This document shows, piece after piece, positions 25,224-33,790 of a DNA stretch of 64,000 nt. The notes under the pieces were generated by a model. It searched no databases. It was not told the origin of the DNA and saw only the letters and a program-made list of their open reading frames with translations. Every line of letters begins with the position of its first letter. Position 1 is the first letter of the stretch. Both the position numbers and the translations under genes were made by a program. Origin of the DNA: Kitasatospora sp. NBC_00240 (GTDB lineage Bacteria; Actinomycetota; Actinomycetes; Streptomycetales; Streptomycetaceae); assembly GCF_026342405.1 (NCBI RefSeq), contig NZ_JAPEMU010000001.1, positions 4,030,001-4,094,000 on the forward strand, written 5' to 3'.

Positions 25224-26258
25224 TCAGCGCAGCTTCGGGTCGAGGGCGTCGCGCACCGCGTCGCCGAGCATGATGAACGCCAGCACGGTGATGCTCAGCA
25301 CCACGGCCGGGAAGAGCAGCACGTGCGGCGCGGTCAGGAACCGGGCCTGCGCGTCACTGATCATCAGACCCCAGGAGATCGCCGGGGACTGGATGCCGAT
25401 CCCCAGGTACGACAGCGCGGCCTCGGCCCCGATGTACACACCGAGGTTGATGGTGGAGACCACGATGACGGGCGCCACCGCGTTGGGCAGGATGTGCCGG
25501 CCGAGGATGCGCGTGGTGCCGGCGCCGAGGGCCTTGGCCGCGACGACGTAGTCGTTGTGCTTGTTGGACAGCACCGCCGAACGCATCAGCCGGTAGATCT
25601 GCGGCCAGCCGAGCACCGCCATCACCATCGAGACCGTGAAGGCGTTCCCCTTCTGGAAGTTCGCCATGATCAGCATGCCGCCGAGCAGCAGCGGGATGGC
25701 GAAGAAGATCTCGGTGACCCGGGACAGCAGGCTGTCCCAGAATCCGCCGACCCAGCCCGCCAGCAGTCCCAGCGCGCCACCCACCAGGACGACCAGCGTC
25801 GTGGTGAGCATGCCGACGACGATCGAGTTCCGGGCGCCCCAGACCGTCCGGGTGTAGACGTCGCAGCCCTGCACGTCGAAGCCGAACCAGTGGTCGGCAC
25901 CGGGCCGCTTCAGCGAGTCGGCGAGCTGGCAGAAGCCGGCCGACTGCGGATCCTTGCCGGTGAACAGCTGCGGCGCGATCGCCAGCGCCACCATGAACAC
26001 CACCAGCAGGGCGCCGATCAGGAACAGCGGGTTGCGGCGCAGGTCGTACCAGGCGTCCGTCCAGAGGCTGGCGACCCGCTCGGTGTCGGCCTTCCGAGGG
26101 GCCTTCCCGGCCTTCGGCGGGGCCTCGGTGACGGTCGCGACCGGGCTCGGGGCGCCGGCCGCGGACGGCTCGCCGACGGCCTGCTCCGGGAGGCTCACGG
26201 GGTCGGCCGGCTTCGCGGCGGGGACGACCAGGTCGTCGCTCTTCGTCGGCTCACTCAT
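25224..26258 (-). CDS. Operon A oligopeptide importer permease, OppC type
   Basis: 344 residues. A long N-terminal cytoplasmic arm rich in Pro/Ala (about 80 residues) precedes TM1 (FLIGALLVVFMVALAIAP). The OppC N-terminal loop FTGKDPQSAGFCQLADSLKRPG is followed by the BPD_transp_1 core with EAA loop VAAKALGAGTTRILGRHILPN, ending GDAVRDALDPKLR. Start ATGAGTGA overlaps the OppB stop by 8 nt, so translation is coupled. Confidence 0.87.
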   Translation of the reverse strand: MSEPTKSDDLVVPAAKPADPVSLPEQAVGEPSAAGAPSPVATVTEAPPKAGKAPRKADTERVASLWTDAWYDLRRNPLFLIGALLVVFMVALAIAPQLFTGKDPQSAGFCQLADSLKRPGADHWFGFDVQGCDVYTRTVWGARNSIVVGMLTTTLVVLVGGALGLLAGWVGGFWDSLLSRVTEIFFAIPLLLGGMLIMANFQKGNAFTVSMVMAVLGWPQIYRLMRSAVLSNKHNDYVVAAKALGAGTTRILGRHILPNAVAPVIVVSTINLGVYIGAEAALSYLGIGIQSPAISWGLMISDAQARFLTAPHVLLFPAVVLSITVLAFIMLGDAVRDALDPKLR

Positions 26259-27195
26259 AGCGGATCCTCGGGTCCAGGACGGCGTACAGCAGGTCGACCA
26301 CCAGGTTGGCGAACAGGTAGACCAGCACCAGGGCGCTCACGATGCCGACCACGATGGTCCGCTCCCGCAGGTAGACGGACTGGAAGAGCTGGTGTCCGAC
26401 GCCGGGGATGTTGAAGATGCCCTCGGTGATCACCGCACCGCCCATCAGCCCGCCCAGATCCATGCCCAGGAAGGTGACGATCGGGATCAGCGCGTTGCGC
26501 AGCCCGTGCCGGACCACCACCCGGAACGGGCTGAGCCCCTTGGCCACCGCGGTGCGGACGTAGTCGGCCCGCATGACCTCGATCAGGCTGGCCCGGGTGA
26601 GCCGGGCGACATACGCCAGCGAGGTCGACGCCAGCACGTAGGCCGGCATCAGGTAGGACCGGAACCCCGCCTCCTCGTTGAAGGAGACCGGGAAGAAGTC
26701 GATGCCGTAGTCGGTCTTGAGCTTGACCCCGAGCACCAGTTGCAGCACGAAGCCGATGACGAAGACCGGGATCGAGATGACCATCAGGGTGGAGATCATG
26801 ACGACGTTGTCGATGAAGCGGCCGCGCTTCAGGGCGGCGGCCACACCGGCCGTGACACCCACGGCCATCTCGATGCCCAGCGCCGTCAGGGCGAGGTTGA
26901 TGGTGTAGGGGAACGCCGCGGACATCACGTCCACCACCGCGTTGCCCCGGTAGTCCTCGCCGAAGTCGCCGGTGAACAGGTGCGACAGGTAGTACCAGTA
27001 CTGCACGAAGAACGGGTCGTTCAGGTGGTAGCGCTCCTGGAGCACCGCCACGACCGTCGGATCGGCGCGTTTCTCACCGGCCAGTGCCGTAATGGGATCG
27101 CCAGGCAGCAGGAAGACCAGTGCGTAGATCAGGAACGTCGCGCCGAGGATCACAGGTATGGCCTGGATGATCCGGCGGACCACATAGCGGCCCAC
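26251..27195 (-). CDS. Operon A oligopeptide importer permease, OppB type
   Basis: 314 residues, six membrane helices. It starts MGRYVVRRIIQAIPVILGATF and contains FLLPGDPI, the conserved turn of B-type permeases, the EAA loop VRTAVAKGLSPFRVVVRHGLRN, and ends AVLDPRIRYE. It follows the lipoprotein gene after a 92-bp spacer carrying a stem-loop and overlaps OppC by 8 nt. Confidence 0.88.
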   Translation of the reverse strand: MGRYVVRRIIQAIPVILGATFLIYALVFLLPGDPITALAGEKRADPTVVAVLQERYHLNDPFFVQYWYYLSHLFTGDFGEDYRGNAVVDVMSAAFPYTINLALTALGIEMAVGVTAGVAAALKRGRFIDNVVMISTLMVISIPVFVIGFVLQLVLGVKLKTDYGIDFFPVSFNEEAGFRSYLMPAYVLASTSLAYVARLTRASLIEVMRADYVRTAVAKGLSPFRVVVRHGLRNALIPIVTFLGMDLGGLMGGAVITEGIFNIPGVGHQLFQSVYLRERTIVVGIVSALVLVYLFANLVVDLLYAVLDPRIRYE

Positions 27196-27229
27196 GGGGC
27201 CTCCTCGTGGCTAGGGGCACGGCCGCGAA

Positions 27230-27258
27230 GGGTGGCGCGGGGGTCCCCCGCGCCACCC
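27230..27258 (-). promoter_or_regulatory. Stem-loop between operon A lipoprotein gene and oppB
   Basis: Palindrome GGGTGGCGCGGGGG-T-CCCCCGCGCCACCC, 14-bp arms; the true loop will be a few bases wider. It starts 29 bp after the lipoprotein stop and ends 34 bp before oppB. Likely lowers expression of the membrane genes relative to the binding protein or protects the upstream mRNA. Confidence 0.65.
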
Positions 27259-27287
27259 GTCGGGGCGTGCCGTCAGCTGGATGTCGG

Positions 27288-28934
27288 TCAGGCCAGTTCG
27301 ACGTTGGCCAGGTCCATCTGACCCTGGGCGTTGACCTTCACGTTCTTGACCGTCTTGGTGTACGCCGCGGAGGACATGTACGTGTAGATCGGGATGTACG
27401 GGACGTCCTTGATCAGGACGTCGTCGGCCTGCTGGTACAGCTTCAGGCTCTCCTCGTCCGTCTTCGCACTGTCGGCCTTGGCCAGCAGCGCCTCGAACTC
27501 CTCGTTGACGTAACCGCCGTAGTTGGAGCCGTTGTCGATCGCGACCTTGGAGAAGATCGGCCGCAGGTAGTTCTCCGCCGACGGGTAGTCCATCGACCAG
27601 GCCATCCGGAAGGCGCCGCTGTAGGCCTTGTCGCCCAGCGCGGTGAGGATCGCGCCGAACTTCTCGAACGGCTTGTAGGTGACCTCGACGCCGAGGTTGG
27701 CCTTCAGCTGGTTGCCGACCGCCTCGATCCACTCCTTGTGGCCGCCGTCGGCGTTGTAGCCGATCTCCATCGTGTTGCCGGGCAGGCCGCCGGCCTGCGT
27801 GAAGAGCGCCTTGGCCTTCGCCGGGTCGTACTTGGCCACGTCACCGAGGGCGCCCTTGCGGTACCCCGGGATGATCGGGCTGATGAAGTCGTCGGCCGGC
27901 TTGCGGGTGCCGCTGAAGATGGTCTTGGTGATCGACTCGCGGTCGATCGCCATCGAGATCGCCTTGCGGACGTCCGCGTTGGCGAACGCCGGGTTGGTGG
28001 CGATCGGGAAGCCGATGTAGCCGACCCCGGACTCCGGCTTGTAGATGTACCGGTCGCCGAACTCGCTCGCCACGGTGGCCATCGCGGAGACCGGAAGCTT
28101 GTCGGTGATCTGGATGGTGTCGGCGCGCAGGTCGTTGTACGCCGTCTCCAGCTTCTCGTAGATCTTGAAGGTGACGGTGTCCAGCTTCGCCTTGCCCTCG
28201 GCGGCCGGGAAGTTCTCGTACCGCTTCACCTTGATCTGCTTGTTGTGCTCCCACTTCCCGTCCATCTGGAAGGGGCCGTTGCCGATCGGGGCGTCGTCGA
28301 AGGCCTTCGGGTCGGTGAAGAAGGCGGTCGGCAGCGGGAAGAACGCGTTGTAGCCCAGCATCGTCTTGAACTGGGAGAACGGCGCCTTGAGGGTGACCGT
28401 GAAGGTCTTGTCGTCGACCACCTTCAGGCCCTTGAGTTCCTTGGTGGCGGGCGTCTTGCCCTTGCCGGGGGCCAGCTCGTCGGAGCCGAGGATCTTGTCG
28501 AAGAAGGGCAGCGCCTCCTGGGCGTTGTCCTGGTTCGCCCCGTAATTCCAGGCGTCCACGAAGGATTTCGCGGTAACCTTCTCACCGTTGTGGAAGGTGT
28601 AGCCGTCCTTCAGCTTGATCGTCCAGGTCGTGGCATCCGGCGATTCGATCGACTCGGCCACGCGCAGCTTCGGCACGCTGGTGTCGTTGTCGTACTCGAC
28701 CAGGCCGGAGAACAGCGCGTTGAGCACCTCGGAGCCCTCGGACTCGGCAGTGTTCTGCGGGACCAACCCGTGCTGGGGCTCACCCAGTTCGACACTGATG
28801 GAGCCGCCCTTCTTGCCCGACCCACCACTCGCCTGATCCGTCGCAGACTTGCCACCACTGGTGCTGCAGGCGGAGATCGCAAGCGCGGTGCACGCCGCCA
28901 GGGCGGTCCAGCGCATGGTCTTGGTGAGCCTCAT
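27288..28934 (-). CDS. Operon A oligopeptide-binding lipoprotein (SBP family 5)
   Basis: 548 residues. Signal with lipobox ISAC (C23), then a Gly/Ser linker. OppA/DppA fold: GGSISVELGEPQHGLVPQNT at the start of the mature domain, TWTIKLKDGYTFHNGEKVTA, GNGPFQMDGKW and YMSSAAYTKTVKNV near the end. It lacks the two cysteine pairs of the operon B and C homologues (KGALGDVAKYDP in place of CGxxC). It captures peptides outside and hands them to OppB/C. First gene of operon A; an AT-rich promoter region lies upstream. Confidence 0.88.
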   Translation of the reverse strand: MRLTKTMRWTALAACTALAISACSTSGGKSATDQASGGSGKKGGSISVELGEPQHGLVPQNTAESEGSEVLNALFSGLVEYDNDTSVPKLRVAESIESPDATTWTIKLKDGYTFHNGEKVTAKSFVDAWNYGANQDNAQEALPFFDKILGSDELAPGKGKTPATKELKGLKVVDDKTFTVTLKAPFSQFKTMLGYNAFFPLPTAFFTDPKAFDDAPIGNGPFQMDGKWEHNKQIKVKRYENFPAAEGKAKLDTVTFKIYEKLETAYNDLRADTIQITDKLPVSAMATVASEFGDRYIYKPESGVGYIGFPIATNPAFANADVRKAISMAIDRESITKTIFSGTRKPADDFISPIIPGYRKGALGDVAKYDPAKAKALFTQAGGLPGNTMEIGYNADGGHKEWIEAVGNQLKANLGVEVTYKPFEKFGAILTALGDKAYSGAFRMAWSMDYPSAENYLRPIFSKVAIDNGSNYGGYVNEEFEALLAKADSAKTDEESLKLYQQADDVLIKDVPYIPIYTYMSSAAYTKTVKNVKVNAQGQMDLANVELA

Positions 28935-29300
28935 TCAACTGCTCCTCGTTTTAGGGGCTTACGAACGAAACAGCACCCACGCCACTCGGTGTGCCGGGCA
29001 TGGGGAATCAACGTCAGCGCCGAACCACCGAGTTGATGGTGTGACCACTGACACGCGCAGAGCAACTATCGATCACCCGGACCCTCCGGCGGAATCGCCC
29101 TTACATCTCTTTTCAGTTACATGCTCAGACCAAGTCGTGACAATGCTCGCCAAATTCCGCCATATCACACGCGGAACAATTTCTTCCGCCTTCCGAATAT
29201 CGGACGACAGACACCGGAATTCGGCACATTACGCGGCGTAATATCCAAAAGCCCCTCGGAGTCCGGACCAGCATTCGGGAGTTCTCCCAGCACAGGCCGC
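28935..29300 (-). promoter_or_regulatory. Operon A promoter/upstream region
   Basis: A 366-bp region, notably AT-rich between about 29090 and 29250 (runs such as cattacgcggcgtaatatcc, near 29228). Inverted elements such as TTACGCGGCGTAA (29229-29241) could be operators. No strict -35/-10 pair was assigned. It must contain the start of operon A transcription on the minus strand. Confidence 0.4.
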
Positions 29301-29330
29301 AGGGCGCGCCCTCCGAGGAGGACGCGCCCT
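29301..29330 (-). terminator. Operon B terminator hairpin
   Basis: AGGGCGCGCCCTCC / GGAGGACGCGCCCT, 14-bp stem with one mismatch and a very short apex, 22 bp after the operon B OppF stop on the minus strand. Confidence 0.6.
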
Positions 29331-29351
29331 GTGTTCACCGCTTCGAAGAAC

Positions 29352-30680
29352 TCAGTCCGGTGGTGCCAACCCGGTTTGCCCGCCACCGGGGCCGGCCTCC
29401 GGGCCTCCGGGGGCGCCGGGCGTACCGGGCGTGCCGGGGGTGCCGGGCGTGCCGGGCGTGCCGGGCGTGCCGGGGGTGCCGGGAACCGTGTCACCGGTTG
29501 CGGGGCCGCCCGCACCCCGGTCGACCCCGCGCTCCGCCGCACTCTGCTCAACCCCGCGCTCCGCCGCACCCCGGTCGACCCCGCGCTCCGCCGCACTCTG
29601 CTCAACCTCGCGCTCCGCCGCGAAATGACAAGCCGACTCGTGCTTCGCGAGCCCCCCGAGCCAGGACGGCGCGGCCAGCAGCGGCAGTTCGGTCGCGCAG
29701 CGCTCCTGGGCCTTCCAGCAGCGGGTGCGGAACCGGCAGCCCGACGGCGGGTTGGCCGGCGAGGGCACATCGCCGGTGAGGACGATCCGGTCCCGGTCCT
29801 CCCGCGCGCTCGGGTCCGGCACCGGGACCGCGGAGAGCAGCGCCTGGGTGTACGGGTGCGTCGCGTGGTCGTAGATCTCCAGGTCGCTCCCGATCTCGAC
29901 CATCTTGCCGAGGTACATCACGCCGACCCGGTCGGAGATGTGCCGGACGATGGAGAGGTCGTGCGCGATGAACATGTACGACAGGTTGAACTCGGTCTGC
30001 AGCTGCTCCAGCAGGTTGATCACCTGCGCCTGGACGGAGACGTCCAGCGCGGAGACCGGCTCGTCGCAGATGATCACCTCGGGCTTGAGCGCCAGGCCGC
30101 GGGCGATGCCGATGCGCTGGCGCTGACCGCCGGAGAACTGGTGCGGGTACCGGTTGATGTACTCCGGGTTGAGCCCGACCACGTCCAGCAGGTCCTGGAC
30201 GGCCTTGCGGCGGTCCCCCTTCGGCGCCACCTCCGGGTGGATCTCGTACGGCTCCCCGATGATGTCGCCCACCGTCATCCGGGGGTTCAGCGAGGTGTAC
30301 GGGTCCTGGAAGACCATCTGGATGTTCCGGCGCACGGCCTTCAGCCCGGCCCCGGAGAGATGTGAGATCTCCTCCCCCTTGAACCGCACCGAACCGGCGG
30401 TGGCCGGCTCCAGGTTCATCAGCACCTTCGCCAGCGTGGACTTGCCGCAGCCGGACTCGCCGACGATGCCGAGCGTCTCACCCTGGACCAGGTCGAAGCT
30501 GATGCCGTCGACCGCCTTCACCGCGCCGACCTGCTTCTTGAACAGGATGCCCTTGGTGAGCGGGAAGTGCTTGACCAGGTCCCGGATTTCGAGGATCGGC
30601 TCGCCCCGTCGGACGGGCTTGTCGAACGCGATCTCCTCCGGCGCGGCCGCGCTGCCCAGCGCGCTAGCTCCGTGAGCCAT
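29352..30680 (-). CDS. Operon B oligopeptide importer ATPase, OppF type, with repeat-rich C-terminal tail
   Basis: 442 residues, about 100 longer than its paralogues. The ATPase core (about 28-350) is standard: GESGCGKST, FQDPYTSLNPR, FSGGQRQR, CDEPVSALD, IAHDLSIVRH, HPYTQALLSAVPVPDP, CRFRTRCWKAQERC. The N-terminus has about 24 extra residues (AHGASALGSAAAPEEI...). The tail after residue 350 holds four 9-residue repeats (GVEQSAAER / GVDRGAAER) and then a PGT triplet run before GPEAGPGGGQTGLAPPD. ATG at 30680 overlaps the OppD end by 17 nt instead of the 8 nt seen in A and C; the longer open frame upstream is the OppD gene in another frame. The tail is predicted disordered; role unknown. Confidence 0.85.
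   Translation of the reverse strand: MAHGASALGSAAAPEEIAFDKPVRRGEPILEIRDLVKHFPLTKGILFKKQVGAVKAVDGISFDLVQGETLGIVGESGCGKSTLAKVLMNLEPATAGSVRFKGEEISHLSGAGLKAVRRNIQMVFQDPYTSLNPRMTVGDIIGEPYEIHPEVAPKGDRRKAVQDLLDVVGLNPEYINRYPHQFSGGQRQRIGIARGLALKPEVIICDEPVSALDVSVQAQVINLLEQLQTEFNLSYMFIAHDLSIVRHISDRVGVMYLGKMVEIGSDLEIYDHATHPYTQALLSAVPVPDPSAREDRDRIVLTGDVPSPANPPSGCRFRTRCWKAQERCATELPLLAAPSWLGGLAKHESACHFAAEREVEQSAAERGVDRGAAERGVEQSAAERGVDRGAGGPATGDTVPGTPGTPGTPGTPGTPGTPGTPGAPGGPEAGPGGGQTGLAPPD
29416..29478. repeat. Tandem 9-bp repeat (7 units) coding for PGT repeats
   Basis: Seven units of CCGGGCGTG (variants CCGGGCGTA and CCGGGGGTG) with an eighth decayed unit to 29487. On the minus strand they encode collagen-like PGT triplets in the OppF tail. 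Probably a slippage-prone microsatellite-like tract. Confidence 0.85.
29515..29622. repeat. Tandem 54-bp repeat (2 units; 27-bp half-repeats)
   Basis: Two near-perfect copies, 29515-29568 and 29569-29622, each made of two related 27-bp halves sharing CCCCGCGCTCCGCCGCA. They encode four 9-residue units ending AAER in the OppF tail. The last half carries one or two changes. Confidence 0.85.
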
Positions 30681-31722
30681 GGAGGGTCTCCTTCCAGAAG
30701 AAGCAGGCGCTGCCCCGGCCGGGCTGCTCGGTGCCGTCGTCCTCGGTGACCTGGAACAGCTCCGGCACCTCGCTGCGGCAGATGTCCTGGGCCCGGGGGC
30801 AGCGCGGGTTGAACGCGCAGCCCGGGGGGATCCGCAGCAGGTTGGGTGGCAGGCCCTTGATGGCATAGAGCTCCTGGCCCTTCTGGTCCAGGCGCGGGAT
30901 CGAGTCCAGCAGGCCCCTGGTGTACGGGTGGGCGGGGCTGGCGTAGAGCTCGTGCACCGGGGCGGTCTCGACGATCCGGCCGGCGTACATGACGGCGATC
31001 TTGTCCGCGACGTCGGCGACCACGCCGAGGTCGTGGGTGATCAGGATCAGCCCCATGTGGTACTCGGCCTGCAGCTCCGCCAGCAGGTCCATCACCTGGG
31101 CCTGGACGGTGACGTCCAGGGCCGTGGTGGGCTCGTCCGCGATGATCAGGTCCGGCTCCAGGGCCAGCGCCATCGCGATCATGATCCGCTGGCGCATACC
31201 GCCCGAGAACTGGTGCGGGTAGTCCCCCACCCGTTCCTTCGCGGCGGGGATCCGGACGCGGTCCATCAAGTCGATGGCCTTCGCCTTCGCCTCCTTGCGG
31301 GAGGCGCCGGTGTGGGCACGGAACATCTCGCCGAGCTGGAACCCGACGGTCAGTACCGGGTTCAGCGAGGAGAGCGCGTCCTGGAAGATCATCGCGATCT
31401 TCTGGCCGCGGATCTTGCGCCGCTCCTCCTTGCCCATGGTCAGCATGTCCTGACCGCGGTAGCGGATCTCGCCCTTGGGGATCCGGGCCGGCGGCATGTC
31501 CAGGATGCCCATGATCGCCTGCGCGGTCACCGACTTGCCCGACCCGGACTCCCCCAGCACGGCCAGCGTCTCGCCCGCGCTGACGCTGTAGTTGACCCCG
31601 TTGACGGCGCGGGCGACGCCCTCCCGGGTGACGAACTCCACGTGCAGGTCCCGGACGTCGAGCAGCGGCCCGTCGTAGGGAGCCTGCCGGGCGCTCTTGG
31701 TGGTGTCGACGGCAGTGGTCAC
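30664..31722 (-). CDS. Operon B oligopeptide importer ATPase, OppD type
   Basis: 352 residues from the GTG at 31722 (GAGGGG RBS overlapping the OppC stop region). DppD-class ATPase: GESGSGKS, FQDALSSLNP, FSGGMRQR, LIIADEPTTALD, ITHDLGV, HPYTRGLLDSIPRLDQKG, CAFNPRC. The C-terminus reads TLHGSRS: compared with the A and C copies (which end TLHG), the stop has been lost and reading continues three codons to a TAG. A longer open frame extends to 32154 but runs inside oppC and is a shadow. Confidence 0.87.
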   Translation of the reverse strand: MTTAVDTTKSARQAPYDGPLLDVRDLHVEFVTREGVARAVNGVNYSVSAGETLAVLGESGSGKSVTAQAIMGILDMPPARIPKGEIRYRGQDMLTMGKEERRKIRGQKIAMIFQDALSSLNPVLTVGFQLGEMFRAHTGASRKEAKAKAIDLMDRVRIPAAKERVGDYPHQFSGGMRQRIMIAMALALEPDLIIADEPTTALDVTVQAQVMDLLAELQAEYHMGLILITHDLGVVADVADKIAVMYAGRIVETAPVHELYASPAHPYTRGLLDSIPRLDQKGQELYAIKGLPPNLLRIPPGCAFNPRCPRAQDICRSEVPELFQVTEDDGTEQPGRGSACFFWKETLHGSRS

Positions 31723-31736
31723 GATCGTCCCCTCGC

Positions 31737-32735
31737 TCAGCGCAGCTTCGGGTCGAGGGCGTCGCGGACCGCGTCGCCCAGCATGATGAAGGCCAGCACG
31801 GTGATCGACAGCGCGGCCGCCGGGAAGAACATCACGTACGGGGCGGTGCGGATCACCTTCTGCGCCGAGGAGATGTCGATGCCCCAGGAGATGGTGGGCT
31901 CCTGCAGACCGATGCCGAGGAAGCTCAGCGTCGCCTCGACGGCGATGTAGCCGCCGAGCGCGATCGTCGCGACCACGATCACCGGCGCCACGGCGTTCGG
32001 CAGGATGTGCCGGAGCATCAACCGGCCGGTGCCGGCCCCGAGCGCCTTGCCCGCCATCACGTAGTCGGCCTGCTTGACCGTCAGCACCGCGCCGCGCATC
32101 ACCCTCGCGATCTGGGTCCAGCCCAGGACGGCCAGCGCGATGACCACGCTCCACACCGTGCGGGCGGAGAAGGCGCCCAGCAGCACCAGCGCGCCGAGCA
32201 GCAGCGGGATGCCGAAGAAGATGTCGGTGATCCGGGAGATCACCGCGTCGGCCCAGCCACCGAAGTAGCCGGCGAGCATGCCGGTCAGCCCTCCGAGGAG
32301 GGTGACCAGGGCGGTGACGCAGATGCCGACCGTGATGGACGCGCGAGCCCCGTAGATCACCCGGGCGTAGATGCTCCGGCCCTGCCCGTCGTAGCCGAAC
32401 CAGCCCGCGCCGAAGAAGTCCGTCCAGTCCGGCCGCTTGAGATAGTCGTTGACCAGGTCGGAGGCGCGCGGGTTGGTGTCGGTGAACGCCCAGGGGAAGA
32501 TGGCCATGATCACCAGCAGCAGGATCAGCACCACCGAGATCAGGAAGATCGGCCGGGTCCGCAGGTCCCGCCAGGCATGGCCCCAGAGACTGCGGGCCTC
32601 CTCGCGCTTGGCCGGGTCCCGCTCGATCAGCGTGTCCTCTTCGACCACCCGGCCCTGCTCGCCCGCGTAGTCCAGGTGGTCGACACCGGGCTTCGGGTGG
32701 GGCTCGAACCCGCTCTCGTCGTGGATGTCAGGCAT
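31737..32735 (-). CDS. Operon B oligopeptide importer permease, OppC type
   Basis: 332 residues. Cytoplasmic arm (about 60 residues, with EEARSLWGHAWRDLRTRP), TM1 FLISVVLILLLVIMAIFP, OppC N-terminal loop, then the core with VMAGKALGAGTGRLMLRHILPN and end GDAVRDALDPKLR. The extracellular loop FGAGWFGYDGQGRSIYARV is shared closely with operon C. Starts ATGCCTGA, overlapping the OppB stop by 8 nt. Confidence 0.88.
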   Translation of the reverse strand: MPDIHDESGFEPHPKPGVDHLDYAGEQGRVVEEDTLIERDPAKREEARSLWGHAWRDLRTRPIFLISVVLILLLVIMAIFPWAFTDTNPRASDLVNDYLKRPDWTDFFGAGWFGYDGQGRSIYARVIYGARASITVGICVTALVTLLGGLTGMLAGYFGGWADAVISRITDIFFGIPLLLGALVLLGAFSARTVWSVVIALAVLGWTQIARVMRGAVLTVKQADYVMAGKALGAGTGRLMLRHILPNAVAPVIVVATIALGGYIAVEATLSFLGIGLQEPTISWGIDISSAQKVIRTAPYVMFFPAAALSITVLAFIMLGDAVRDALDPKLR

Positions 32736-33654
32736 AACGGATCCTCGGGTCCAGGACCGCGTACAGCAGGTCGACGAGCAGGCTGGCGACCAGGTAGACG
32801 ATCACCAGGACGGTCACGATGCCGACCACGGTGGGCCCTTCCTTCTGGTTGATCGCCCGGTACAGGACGTTGCCGATGCCCTGCACGTTGAAGATGCCCT
32901 CGGTGACGATCGCACCGCCCATCAGCGCCCCGAGGTCGGTCCCGAGGAAGGTGACCACCGGGATCAGCGAGTTGCGCAGCAGGTGGCGGGTGATGATGGT
33001 GCGCCGGGGCAGGCCCTTGGCGGTGGCCGTGCGGATGTAGTCGGCCCGGAGGTTCTCGCCGATGGACGTCCGGGTGAGCCGGGCGACGAACGCCAGTGAC
33101 AACGATCCCAGGACGATGGCGGGCAGGATGAGTTGGGAGAGGTCGGTGGAGTCCTGGACGGTCGGGGTGACCCAGCCCAGATTGGTCGCGAAGATGGTCT
33201 GCGCGATGTAGGCCAGCACGAAGACCGGGATCGAGATGACGACCAGGGTGAGGATCAGCACCGCGGTGTCGACGACGCTCCCGCGGCGCAGGCCCGAGAG
33301 CACGCCGAGCGTCAGGCCGACGACCAGCTCGAAGACGAAGGCCATCAGCGCGAGCCGGATGGTCACGGGGAACGCGTCCGCCATGATCTCGGACACCGGG
33401 CGGCCGGTGAAGCTCGTCCCGAAGTCGCCCTGGAACAGGTTGCCCATGTAGTGCAGGTACTGCTTCCAGATCGGCTGGTCCAGGTAGTACTTCTGCCTGA
33501 GGGCCGCCACCTGGGCCGGATCGGCGGCCTTGTCGCCGAAGAGCGCCACGATCGGGTCGCCCGGCAGGGAGTAGACCATCAGGAAGATCAGCAGAGTCGA
33601 GCCGAAGAACACCGGGATCATCTGCAGCACTCGCCTGAGTACGTAGCTGCCCAT
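32728..33654 (-). CDS. Operon B oligopeptide importer permease, OppB type
   Basis: 308 residues, six helices. Start MGSYVLRRVLQMIPVFFGST, then YSLPGDPIVALFG, EAA loop IRTATAKGLPRRTIITRHLLRN and end AVLDPRIRYA. Similar throughout to the operon C copy (same length, LGWVTPTVQDS segment identical). Lies 136 bp behind the lipoprotein gene with a stem-loop between. Confidence 0.88.
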   Translation of the reverse strand: MGSYVLRRVLQMIPVFFGSTLLIFLMVYSLPGDPIVALFGDKAADPAQVAALRQKYYLDQPIWKQYLHYMGNLFQGDFGTSFTGRPVSEIMADAFPVTIRLALMAFVFELVVGLTLGVLSGLRRGSVVDTAVLILTLVVISIPVFVLAYIAQTIFATNLGWVTPTVQDSTDLSQLILPAIVLGSLSLAFVARLTRTSIGENLRADYIRTATAKGLPRRTIITRHLLRNSLIPVVTFLGTDLGALMGGAIVTEGIFNVQGIGNVLYRAINQKEGPTVVGIVTVLVIVYLVASLLVDLLYAVLDPRIRYA

Positions 33655-33685
33655 CGCGCCTCCTTCCTAGAGGACTGAGTGCCCG

Positions 33686-33717
33686 GGCCCCGCCCTCCGT
33701 GCGGGGAGGACGGGGCC
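33686..33717 (-). promoter_or_regulatory. Stem-loop between operon B lipoprotein gene and oppB
   Basis: GGCCCCGCCCTCC / GGAGGACGGGGCC, 13-bp stem with one mismatch and a 6-nt loop, 31 bp before oppB. The remaining spacer to 33790 is extremely GC-rich with further short palindromes. Same position as in the other three importer operons. Confidence 0.6.
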
Positions 33718-33790
33718 GGCGGGGATGGGGCCCCTCCTGCCCCGCGGGCCCGCTCCCCGGGCCTGCCGGGGGCGGGTGGCCGCGGGAGGA

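Noticed and set aside
23078..28934. Horizontal transfer of operons A-C
   Set aside because: Codon use and GC match neighbours and no mobile-element remains flank them; tandem duplication of a resident operon explains the pattern better.
29416..29622. Short tandem repeats considered as a CRISPR array
   Set aside because: Units are 9 and 27/54 bp without unique spacers, and they stay in frame within the OppF tail. They are coding repeats.
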